Source: Mortierella alpina (Eukaryota; Mortierellomycota; Mortierellomycetes; Mortierellales; Mortierellaceae). From it: a DNA stretch of 64,000 nt. This document shows, one piece after another, positions 37,849 to 47,588 of the stretch (positions within the stretch are counted from its first letter, which is position 1; each line of letters begins with the position of its first letter). The stretch is from contig JANATF010000010.1 of assembly GCA_029449245.1 (NCBI GenBank), forward strand, positions 930,001 to 994,000. Reading direction: 5' to 3'. A program made the translations under genes and the position numbers. The notes under the pieces were generated by a model. The model was given only the letters and a program-made list of their open reading frames with translations, was not told the DNA's origin and did no database searches.

Positions 37849-38912
37849 GTGTTTGCTGTATTTTAGTCGTCGGTACGAATGGTCAGCGCGTTGTTATCTT
37901 GCGACTCGTGTTAGGCCCTCCCCTGTATATGTAGTTTACGCGATTGAGTACAGGTGTACGTTGTTGTGCGCTTGGAATTAAAAAAAACTGAATGCAATCA
38001 AGGCATTAATGGCCAAGCGCCTCCTCCGCTCTCGTTGCGACATGCACATACAGTACCCGCTGCGACATACAAAGAAAGGTGTTGAGGTATCAAGACAACT
38101 GCGGGTGGTATATCCTGCTGTGATTGTTGTTTGTCCTGGTTGCCGAGTTTGCCGAGTTTGCCCTGTGCCTGAGGTGAGCACGGCTGCCACCGCCCTTTAG
38201 ATCCTGATGTCTGCGCACTCGACGTTAATTCCCTCGGGATGCTCGGGCCAGAGGGTAGCTGGTGGTGAACATTTAGCCGACGGAAAACAAGTCCATTGAG
38301 TTTACCTTGTGGTCGCTGAAAAGGCAGTTATGTCTGCAAGTGGTGCTTGGTGAGAGTGGATGGCCACGGACAGGAATTGTTCTTGAGACGAGAAAGGGTT
38401 GTGGAGAGAGCAAGGAGCGATCGTTTGCAGGGATAGGGGAGAGGAGAGCAGAGCAGAGAAGGCAGCCTTCTGAAGCTGTGCAAATTGCCCAAAGAGCAAC
38501 TCTGTAGAGACGATAATACCGGTTGTTTGAAGACGGGCCCTGTTTCTTGATCTCTTGGGCCACTGACCTGCGTTTGGATTGAACGGAGTTGTTTCGCTTT
38601 TTTTTTTTTTTTTTGTTCATTCATTAATCATCATCTGGCACACTGCGTCCTTCCCTTCTTTCCTCTCTGCGATCCTCTTTTCCCTCACGCTTTGCCTTCC
38701 TCGTTTGACCTTACTCCTCGACGCCTCTCTCTCCACTCCTCCACTCCTCCACTCTTCCTCTGCTGCTCTGCTGCTCTGCTCTTCTGCTCCTCTGCGCTGC
38801 TCGTCTGAGTATCACCGCCACAGTTTCTTTCTCTCCGTCATTGTATCACAACCATCGCATCCTGCAGCCTGCAGCCTGCAGCCTATACCACAGATCTGCT
38901 CTTATTCTCCCG
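37849..38912. other. 1,064 bp intergenic region with CT-rich leader of the PX gene
   Basis: The first part is the bZIP 3' flank. The last 300 bp before the PX-protein ATG are pyrimidine-rich, with T homopolymer at about 38600-38614 and short imperfect repeats (CTCCACTCCTCCACTC and TGCTGCTCTGC type) at about 38728-38795. A repeated CCTGCAG triplet block lies at 38863-38884. No RNA gene or conserved coding segment was recognised. Confidence 0.45.
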
Positions 38913-40955
38913 ATGGCGCCACCATTCACCGCCAGTCTCCACACGGCGCCCTCTTTCCTTCAGACACACCAGCAACAGCAACAACAACTACAACAGCAAC
39001 AGCTGCAACAACAACAACAGCAGCAACAGGAACAGCACAGGCTTCTCGATCAGAAGGATGCAATCCAACCACAGCCAGCACTGCACAAGGACGAGGACAA
39101 AGACCTCGCTATCCCAACAGACATCACCATCAAAACCGATGTGGACCCACACGACGAAACCACCACCACTACGACCATCGTCCACCTGCCCTTCGAGATT
39201 GCTCAGCAGTGTCCGCCGCCCAAAGTCATTTCCTGGATGAAGTCACACCGAGCTGCGCGGCCAAAGCTCGCAGCGCAGCACAACAGTCATCATCACCACC
39301 ATCACCATCACAGCAACCGACACTCTCCCCCTAACAGAATCGAAAGGCTTCTTCCGTTCCTGCGCAAGCGAAAGAACACTGTCGACCATGCAAAGAAGGG
39401 CAGCAGCGCGGTCACTGTCTTCTCGATCCAGGTCACAGTCCTTGGCCGAGTTCTTGTACCACCCAGTTCTACCGATCTACCTTCGACTCTTGGCCAAGTA
39501 CAACCAGGTGCTCTGAAACCAGAGGACTTGGCTCCCACAAAGACCATATCGGCCCAAATCAATCGGTCAGAAACAACGTCGTATGTGATTCACCGGACCT
39601 TTGAGGATTTCCAGCGGCTATCAGAGAGCGTTCTTTTCCTGCAGCGCGTCTTGCACGCTCATCATTCGTCACACCAGCAGCAGAGTCATGATGATCATCG
39701 CCATCATGAAGATCATACGTTGCGTCACCATCAAGAACCCAGTACTGCATCCAGCACGGAATCAGAGGCCGTATCAGATCCAGTAGCATTCGCACCAACA
39801 GCAGCGGCGTCAGTCCAGCCTCACGAGGGACCAGTTTTGACAGCCCTGAGGGTCCGTCATCCACGCCCGAACTTGTATCAGTCGTTCTTGCGCCAATTTG
39901 GATTCTCAACCGCCAAAGCCAATCAGCGAGCATTCGATGCGTCGTCAACGACTCATGGATTCCATGAAGAGGGAGCCTTTGAGAGGGTTCTTGAGCTGAA
40001 CCAGTACCTGGAGGATGTCTGGTATTGGCTTTTGCCCGAGAACGTTCCACCAGCGTTCGATTTGTCTGTGGTACATGACATAATGCAGTGGCTCAAACCT
40101 TCGTCTTTAGGCACCCATGCGGATGGGCGACAGATGCGAGACCGCCAAGACCAGTCGCAACCGCAGCCAAAGCCCGAGACCTCCATTATGCGCAAGAGTC
40201 AGGGACAGCCCAAGACTGTTACCATGGAACCAGAATCCTCCGTCTCAACCGTAGCAGTGGGACATGGCAATGTTCAGGATGAGAGACTGAACGCAGGGCG
40301 GTCTTCATCAGCAACGTCCCTGCCATCGCTCTCTTCGACCTACGCCTCGTCCTCGTCGGCCATGTCACCCATTTCGTCCTTGTCGGAAGCCTCTATTGCA
40401 AGTCAGAGTCATGACGAGAGTGTTGTGAATGATTGTACTGCTGGCGATCGCCTTGTCCGTGGAGTTCCACTTGAAGGGAATACGCGTGCCAGGCTGCCCT
40501 CCCCCAACTCTACATTCCACAAAGTCGATACCAAGCTAGTGCCCAATGCTCATCTTCCAACCCCTAAAGCCAGTTCTGAAACGTCCCGTCCCACAGAGCC
40601 TCTTCCTTCCGTTTCGAAAAGACGTCCACGACAAGGAGCCTCGACTGATTCCACCATTGCAGCCATCAAGGTCAAGCGACGCTTCTCGTTCAGTCACGTC
40701 CTCAAGTCTCTTCCGTTCAATACCTTAGATACCCATCCTCGTTCCCGTCCTCATCACGCTCGTCAATCGTTTCATGAGTCGGCTGCTGGCCACGCCAAGA
40801 CAGTCTCGGTGTCCATGCCGACCAGCCCAACACTGAAAGACACTTTTGGCAGTGACGAGATTTACATCTGGAGCACAGTGACCACCAAGAATTTGGCGGG
40901 CACTCGGCCTACCGTGATTTCCTCGCCAGCCATCTCTGCTTCTTCGTCCACCTAA
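38913..40955 (+). CDS. PX-domain protein with poly-Gln and poly-His tracts
   Basis: Single exon, 680 aa. After an N-terminal Gln tract (residues about 20-45) and a His run (about residue 130) a phox-homology domain begins near residue 165 (FSIQVTVLGRVLV). It continues with SYVIHRTFEDFQRLSESVL, the RxFxDF phosphoinositide-binding signature (R-T-F-E-D-F). The domain is interrupted by a roughly 60-residue His/Ser/Asp-rich insert. It then resumes with RHPRPNLYQSF and RVLELNQYLEDVWYW. The C-terminal half is Ser/Pro-rich, has basic patches and no further recognised domain. PX domains bind PI3P on endosomes; partner and role are unknown. The ATG at 38913 is chosen because upstream in-frame sequence is CT-rich leader. 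Confidence 0.78.
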   Translation: MAPPFTASLHTAPSFLQTHQQQQQQLQQQQLQQQQQQQQEQHRLLDQKDAIQPQPALHKDEDKDLAIPTDITIKTDVDPHDETTTTTTIVHLPFEIAQQCPPPKVISWMKSHRAARPKLAAQHNSHHHHHHHHSNRHSPPNRIERLLPFLRKRKNTVDHAKKGSSAVTVFSIQVTVLGRVLVPPSSTDLPSTLGQVQPGALKPEDLAPTKTISAQINRSETTSYVIHRTFEDFQRLSESVLFLQRVLHAHHSSHQQQSHDDHRHHEDHTLRHHQEPSTASSTESEAVSDPVAFAPTAAASVQPHEGPVLTALRVRHPRPNLYQSFLRQFGFSTAKANQRAFDASSTTHGFHEEGAFERVLELNQYLEDVWYWLLPENVPPAFDLSVVHDIMQWLKPSSLGTHADGRQMRDRQDQSQPQPKPETSIMRKSQGQPKTVTMEPESSVSTVAVGHGNVQDERLNAGRSSSATSLPSLSSTYASSSSAMSPISSLSEASIASQSHDESVVNDCTAGDRLVRGVPLEGNTRARLPSPNSTFHKVDTKLVPNAHLPTPKASSETSRPTEPLPSVSKRRPRQGASTDSTIAAIKVKRRFSFSHVLKSLPFNTLDTHPRSRPHHARQSFHESAAGHAKTVSVSMPTSPTLKDTFGSDEIYIWSTVTTKNLAGTRPTVISSPAISASSST

Positions 40956-41303
40956 TGAGCACGATATGTATAATTGTAGATAATAATGATTTTATTGAAT
41001 GCAAGGATGAAGAAGAATAAACGGAGTCAGAAGATGAAGCGCTACAAAAAAAAAGAAGAAACTCCCCACAATCAGGTTTTTTCGTTCTAGAGATATACAA
41101 ATACTACTATAAAAACATGTGCGTTGATGTGGAATGAGCTGACAGTATTGTTTGATCGTTTGTTTGATTGTCTGTCAAGAGGTGTGAATGGGGTAGAAGC
41201 GCTGGAGAAATGCTCGTTTGGGTGAACGCGCCTTCACCAAGATTTCGACTTGAGTTCCGTTGCTTGTTCCCACTGTCTCCACTGGTTGCATGATTCTTCC
41301 CTT
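40956..41303. other. 348 bp convergent 3' region (PX gene / UTP30-like gene)
   Basis: 3' flanks of two convergent genes; AATAAA near 41016 on the plus strand. Nothing else seen. Confidence 0.4.
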
Positions 41304-42596
41304 TTACTCGTCGTCCTCAGACTCTTCCTCCTCGTCCTCGTCCATTGCTAATGCCTTTGACTTCTTTCCGTGAATTTCGATACGGGTGACACCCTCATCG
41401 GGCAGAGAGTTGAAGATGGGGAGGGCGATCGAGTCGTTGGTCTTCAAGTTGATGGCCTGGATGTTCTTCCACTTGCGGGGGATCTTCTCGATGATGTGTG
41501 GCATGGCGGTCTCGATGTTGGCGGTGATCTCTGCTGCGCTCTGACTCGTCAATCCGACCTTGATAGCACTGTATTGTTGGAAAGCCAAGTGTCAATTCGA
41601 GTCAGATTTGGTGAGTACAAGAATGTAATAGAAAAAAAAACGTATATGGCAATGAGAGGTTCAAAAAGATGACTTACGTGCAAGTTCCGCTGTTCATATG
41701 CATGTATGTTGACCCGATGGCTCGTGCGATTTCCTTCTTAAGATCACCCTTGGTCATATCGACGGGGATGGGCTGCTTCTTCTTCAAGAAGAAGGACTTT
41801 CCAAGCAACTTGGGCAACACTGTGATCACACGGGCATCGGCCAAGAACATGCCGTAGGAGGCGCAGAGCTGACGCTTGGCCTCATAGGGTTTGTACTTTG
41901 CACGCAGCTTTGAAACTCCAATGACCTTGTTGACAGCCTTGATCTGCTTGTCATCGAGCAAGCGCTTGTACTCCTTCTGAGGGTCCTTGACAAACAAGCA
42001 AACCTCGGCGTCCGGTGCAACAATCGAGTGCTTCAGGGGACTATAAGGTGTCCGGTACGAAAAAAGAAAATAAGCGAGTCAAAATCGGGCTGGTGGTTCT
42101 TCAGTGTGAAGTAGAGCCATCTGGGGAGACTGGAGGCACGAGAGGCGATCCTGCAAGAAGACAAAAGAGTCCAAAGAAGAGAGACATACATGCGGTGAGG
42201 CTTTGCTTTGCTGGCATCCGAGAACTTCTTGGTGGCGATGATCAGCCAAACAGTCTGGTCGTCCTCGATCAACTGGTCCTTGCTCTGTCCCTTCTTCTCG
42301 ACATATCCAAGAAGAGCCTTGACAGCTCTGTCGGCCTAGAGAGATGGGTGATAAAGACAGAGAGAACAGTGTTTAGTATGAGATGCCATAGCTAGGGTGA
42401 GGAATAAAAGCAAAGTGGGCAAAAAGGTGAAGGAAGGCACAGTCTGCTATAGGGGTGGCGTGTTTCGCTGTGCCTTCATTGGTTGGAGGTGTCTAGAAAG
42501 GGCTGTCGCAGAGATGGATTCTCATAGCAGACAATGGATGGAAAGGGAAAGAGGACGGGGTTATGTTCTAGTAGGTACCTGCTTGATGTCCAGCAT
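41304..42596 (-). CDS. ribosomal L1-domain protein, UTP30/RSL1D1-like
   Basis: Four exons (42596-42579, 42335-42190, 42040-41678, 41568-41304) give 263 aa. The fold is recognisable by VWLIIATKKF, IPLKHSIVAPDAEVCLFVKDP, FLADARVITVLPKLLGKSF and AIKVGLTSQSAAEITANI. The segments align in order with yeast Utp30 and with RSL1D1-type ribosome-biogenesis proteins rather than with the true ribosomal uL1, which has a different C terminus. The C-terminal tail is acidic (DEDEEEESEDDE). Expected nucleolar, in 90S/pre-60S assembly. The first exon encodes only MLDIKQ and is chosen because its donor GTACCT joins in frame to the conserved helix; a longer or alternative 5' exon is possible. It is head-to-head with NDUFS8, 292 bp apart. 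Confidence 0.8.
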
Positions 42597-42888
42597 GTGT
42601 ATAATAAAGGGTGTTGTGATGGGGTGTGATGCTAAGAGAGTAATCAATATTGCTTCGTGGAGGCCAAAAAAAAAAAAAAAAAAAAAAAGTTGTTGTTATT
42701 GTGGATAGTGACTGGACTGGATAGCAATCAATTAGAGATACAATCTTTAATTGCACGTTTGATGACGTAGGCATTCAGCTCCGGGCGGTGGGCATCTCGG
42801 AAATCCGAAGATTTACGCATCCATCAGTCATCTCTGACCGTCGTCCTCTCCTCTCTACCTCTCCACTCTCTTGCCCACCTTTTCGAAA
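42597..42888. promoter_or_regulatory. 292 bp bidirectional promoter region (UTP30-like / NDUFS8)
   Basis: Short gap between divergent starts of a ribosome-biogenesis and a complex I gene. It contains a 23-nt A homopolymer (42666-42688), which could act as a nucleosome-depleting poly(dA:dT) tract, and TGACGTAG (about 42759-42766), a CRE-like half site. Promoter function is inferred from gene arrangement. Confidence 0.45.
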
Positions 42889-44140
42889 ATGCTTCGCAAC
42901 GTCATCAGGGCAGCAGCAGTGCCAAGGGGTAATAATCATTTCTTTCCTCTCTTCCTCATTCACGCGGGAATATATGGCTTGATCCGAATCGGGAAGCGCC
43001 ATCGTCCGGGATCCGAAGTACATCACGGAAAACACACACACAGTGGCTCGGTATCACTCGCTGGCTCCTTTTCAGCTCAGGCGGATGAGATTGCGTTCCA
43101 AGGATCTAGATTGGCCTTGATGACTTGCACACAAGGCCAATGACACTCTCGATCGGAATCGGACAGATGTCCGATACAGTGTACCATATCGTACATCTTT
43201 TCCGCTGAATACAGTGGCTAACTGGCGTGTCTTTTCTTCTTGGCGTGTTTTCTAGTCCAGACGCGTGTCGCCCTCCCAGCAATGGCCCGCTCCATCCACA
43301 TCTCCTCCAGAGTGCAGGCTCAAAACACGAACGACTATCGTGCCAACCGTGAAAAGTTCCCCGAGGATGACTTGTCCACTCGCTACACCGAAGGCCAGGG
43401 TCCTTCCGCCCTTGACAAGGCCTCGCAGTCGTTGCTTTTGACCGAATTGATGCGCGGCATGTGGGTCGTCCTCGAGTCCTTCTTCCGTCCTCCTTACACC
43501 CTCATGTACCCCTTCGAGAAGGGAGCACTCTCCCCCCGTTTCCGTGGGGAGCACGCACTGAGACGTTATCCTTCTGGTAAGTCCATCCGGAAGCAACTGT
43601 AACCGGGATACAGCAACTGAGGATCACCAATGGACAGGGAGTTTGTACTGCGACTATACCACTTATGAATCAGTGCAACTGTAAGGATACTCGGACGAAG
43701 GGGTTTACCAGATACGACACTAAGGCTGGATTGGATCAAGGACGAGGATAACGACAAGGACGAGCGCTGCAAACTAGCCAGATACATCATGTTAATATCT
43801 CATGTTACCGTTATGACGCTTTGTAGGAGAGGAGCGTTGCATTGCCTGCAAGCTTTGTGAGGCCATCTGCCCTGCACAGGCCATTACGATCGAGGCCGAG
43901 CCCCGTGAGGATGGTTCCCGCCGCACAACACGCTATGATATCGACATGACCAAGTGCATCTACTGCGGCTTCTGTCAGGAGGCTTGCCCCGTCGATGCCA
44001 TTGTTGAGGGACCCAACTACGAGTATGCGACAGAGACACACGAGGAGCTGCTGTACAACAAGGAGAAGCTCTTGTCCAACGGTGACAAGTGGGAGGTTGA
44101 GCTGGCACGCAACTTGGAGGCCGATCATCTCTACCGTTAA
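42889..44140 (+). CDS. NDUFS8: NADH:ubiquinone oxidoreductase 23 kDa subunit (NDUFS8/NUIM/TYKY)
   Basis: Three exons (42889-42928, 43256-43576, 43827-44140) encode 224 aa, the normal precursor length. A mitochondrial presequence ([14 protein letters not shown]..., rich in Arg/Ala) precedes the conserved [18 protein letters not shown] and [13 protein letters not shown]. Two classic 4Fe-4S motifs follow: [12 protein letters not shown] and [15 protein letters not shown]. They hold clusters N6a and N6b that pass electrons toward N2 in the peripheral arm of complex I. The C terminus is the usual [13 protein letters not shown]. Introns of 327 and 250 nt interrupt the presequence and the segment just before the first cluster. 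No oddity seen. Identification is certain. Confidence 0.98.
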
Positions 44141-44417
44141 GCAGCCCTGTAGTGCTGTTCTGTCATAGTTTCCATATTTTACCCTCGCTCCTTATCTCTC
44201 TCTCTCTCTCTCAGTCACATCTTTACCCTCTCCTACCTTACGACACAGTACACGATCGCCATAGACACCACACGGTGGAATAAATAATCATAAAGGCAAG
44301 TTGGTGGCAAATTTTTGAGTCTCATTCACCTCGACCAGTCAGAGCCATTGCCCACCCGGCTCCATTGCGACTCATCTCTTTCGACTACGCTGTCTTTCAC
44401 TCCGTCCCTCTTGTACC

Positions 44418-47124
44418 ATGTCAGCATCCTCATCCCGCCATGAACGCCCTACAGCCTCATCAGACACCTCCATGCCCACTGCACCGCGCCATGGTCTACC
44501 GGCACGGTCGGTCTCGGCCACTCCAACGCCGTCGTCAATAGCACGTAGCTCCTTATCTCAAACCATCTCCGAAGTCTTTTCTTTACTTTCTTCTCGACTA
44601 CAGCAACCACGCCACCATATCATGGAGCTTCTTCACGCCTTTGACGCCTCAGAGTTTGCTTCGTCGGCCCGCAGTTCCCTCTCGACGACCCGTGGCATAG
44701 TTTTTTCTCCTCTCACGGCCCAGGCGGTGAAGGGTGACTTCAGAGGCATCGCCACGATAACTGGACTCTCGGGCATGGCACCGCACCTCATGGCAACCCA
44801 GTATCTCAGAAGGGCGACTGCCAGCGCGCAAGCGCTAGCTCTCACAGGGGTTCGCCTAACCACGCCATTGCCCGCAGACCAGTTACTCACTGAGGATATA
44901 CCAGAGCCCGTTCCAAGGGTCTCGCTGTTTCAAGGATATAAGGCGGCCTATCCAGAGCGTTATCTGCACGAAAAGCACGGCAAGAGGGATAAGAGCCATC
45001 ATACCCGGAGGAGGAAGCACGGATATGCAGATGGTCAGTGAACGGCAACAAGCACCACATCAAGAAGCATGTGCAATTGTAATTAACTTTATTTTTTTGG
45101 ATCCTCAGCTTCTGCGGCTGAGGATCCAAGTACAGTGTTTTCATCGCTTTTGAGTGAAAGAGAGCGCACCATCAAAGAGCAGGTGAATCTGCAAGTGGAA
45201 AAGGTACGTGAAAACCGTGCACGGATCGTATAAGGAGCACGGTGAAAGATACCACAAACGGTGTTCGTGTAAACTCATAACAGCATTGAGTGGATAGGCG
45301 CTACTTCATTCGGATATAGGACAGGTCAAAGCCTCGATCGATGCCTTACTGACAAGACAGGCCAATCTCGCATATAAGCTAAGCAAGCTTTCGGAGCGTG
45401 AGGACGACCTGACAGACACCTGTAATGCCAAAGTAGATCATCAACATGCGCATGCGCATACAGATGCAGAGTTTTGTATCACCATCATTCATGACTGATC
45501 GTGCCCTCTTCATCTCCTTGCAAATAGTGGCAGATTTGAATGAAAGGCTGGCATCTGTGTCTGAAGGGCTAAGGGCGCATAGTGGAGAAGGTAGGTGGAA
45601 GCCGAGTGGAAAATCATTATAGTCCTTTTGGTTGTTTCTAGCTCACTAGCTTGTGAACGCAAGTCCTCCTGATATTATATATGCATCTTTGCTAGCTCTT
45701 CAACTCGGATACAGAGACGAGACCAATGATACCGGCACTTGCATTCAAACGTTACAAGGACATGATGGGGTGGTCACCTGTCTGGATCTGAATGGGCCAT
45801 ATGGCACACTTGTGACAGCATCCAAGGATAACACCACGCGTGTTTGGGACCTTGCCACGTTCAAGTGCTTGGGCAAGCTGCCTGACCAAAGGGATACTGT
45901 CGAATGCATGCAACTCCAGCAGGATATACTTGTGACAGGTTACAGGCACCATGAGATTATGGTATGGAATCTCGCGAACCTGAGCCATTCACTCGCAGCT
46001 AGCTCAGCCTCGCCAACCCCTTCCGACGCGAGCGGTACAGTGGACCAAACCAGCGAGACTGTGCCGGGTAAAAAAGAAGACAGCCCTAGACTGTCAACTG
46101 AGATAGTAGGCGTGCTCGACAGTTGTTGGACAAGTACACTAAGCGGCCACGCAGGGTCTGTCAGCTGTCTGTATTTCGAGGGACAAACGCTGGTATGAAG
46201 ATGTTGTCTTGCTCGAAACCAAAACTGTTCCTTGCAACAATTTGGTGACACAAAACATTGTTTTTGGATTCTTCAACGTAGCTCTCAGGATCAAACGACA
46301 AAACGATCAAGGAGTGGGACATGAGCACGGGCCAATGTGTGCTCACTATGGATTTGCTATGGGCCATGGGAACATCCCAATCATGGTCGGACTGGATGGA
46401 ACTGGATGTCAGGGATCACAGCTTTGTGGGCAGTCTACAGTTTTGGCAGTATGCGTTATGCAGTGGCACGATTGATGGTGTCCTTCGCATGTGGGATTGT
46501 AAGTCCTCCGCGAATGAAAGAAGAAAGACGTGCGCTGCCACTAGTTTGAGTTCTAAGTGGGATGAGAGGCCAGACTGCTGAACCTTTGCCGAAATCATTT
46601 ACTAGTGCGCACTGGTCAGTCACATCGTACGCTTGTTGGCCATACTGGCCCTGTGACCTCATTGCAATTTGACGAGTATCATGTCGTCAGTGGGAGCACT
46701 GACAAGAGTGTGAGGGTAAGTGCTTTATCGATGTCTGGCTTCGGGAGTCATACAAAAGTCGAGGTCCTTGAACCGAGACTTTGTTTTTCATTGTATTTAC
46801 TGATAGATATGGGATCTCAGGACAGGAGGGGTTCAGGACATTCAGCAGTATGAGGAGCCTGTGAACAGTCTATCGTTTGATGCAGCCAAGATTGTCATTG
46901 GTTCAGGAGCGACCCTGAAGGTGAGCTTGCTTGCGCATTTTTCATTATCTCGTGCGTTTGCATAGTATGGTACTGATATGCTATGGGCGTAGGTGTATGA
47001 CCGGGTCGCACAACGGCATTCGTACTATGCGGGACACACGAGTGCGGTCGAGAGTGTCCGGTTCAGTGACTCGGTACTAGCGTCAGGAGGACAGGACTCG
47101 ACAGTGCGGTTATGGAACTGTTGA
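44418..47124 (+). CDS. Mdv1/Caf4-type WD40 adaptor of mitochondrial fission
   Basis: Nine exons (44418-45033, 45109-45203, 45325-45421, 45528-45590, 45696-46192, 46282-46498, 46606-46715, 46807-46920, 46993-47124) give 646 aa. The N-terminal region (about 205 residues) is Ser/Thr-rich with helical segments, where Mdv1 binds Fis1. A coiled coil follows ([16 protein letters not shown], then LSKLSERED, then [13 protein letters not shown]), the dimerisation element. About seven WD40 repeats complete it, e.g. [63 protein letters not shown] and [12 protein letters not shown] at the end. Mdv1/Caf4 recruit dynamin Dnm1 to Fis1 on the outer mitochondrial membrane. The third-repeat region contains a Ser/Thr-rich insert. 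All junctions keep frame. Mdv1 and Caf4 cannot be separated by sequence here. Confidence 0.9.
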
Positions 47125-47588
47125 ATACACGTCGCGCTTTACTTTTCGATGCATAGAAATGCTTGTTTCCAAGCAGAGATGGGCTGGATGCAACGAGTCA
47201 CGTTGTTTGTGTTGGCGAATTCGATGCCTTTGCCTCTCACTTCCACTTGCTCGCACTGCCTCTCCTTCACACTCACGTCCCCTTCTCATCCCTTCTCATC
47301 CCACCCTCAGCTGCATTGAATCCCTTTTCCTTGTAAAAAGAAGGCAAAGCGTGAACCACATCGCCTACCCTTGTGACTGCCCCTCATTGGCTTGCTTCTT
47401 CCCGTCAGCTCTGTTCATTCGCTTGTGTCAATCCCACTTTCTTGTCCGACTTGCTCTCTGCTGTGCACAAGGTCCTTCGCAGCTCGACTCCGTGCACTTG
47501 TCCTCTCCTTCTCTCCTTCTCTCCTTCTCTCCTTCTCAGCTTCCATTCATCCTCTTCCCGCCTACACTTGGACCCACTCCTCGGCCTG
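47125..47588. other. 464 bp intergenic region with 8-bp CTCCTTCT tandem repeat
   Basis: The upstream/leader region of the acyltransferase-like gene is pyrimidine-rich. At about 47503-47537 an 8-bp CTCCTTCT unit repeats about four times. Nothing coding was accepted here, although a reading frame stays open from 47373. Confidence 0.5.

Noticed and set aside
47373-47588. N-terminal extension of the acyltransferase-like protein from an upstream in-frame ATG
   Set aside because: The added residues are encoded by the CT-rich repeat leader and look like translated UTR (Leu/Ser runs).
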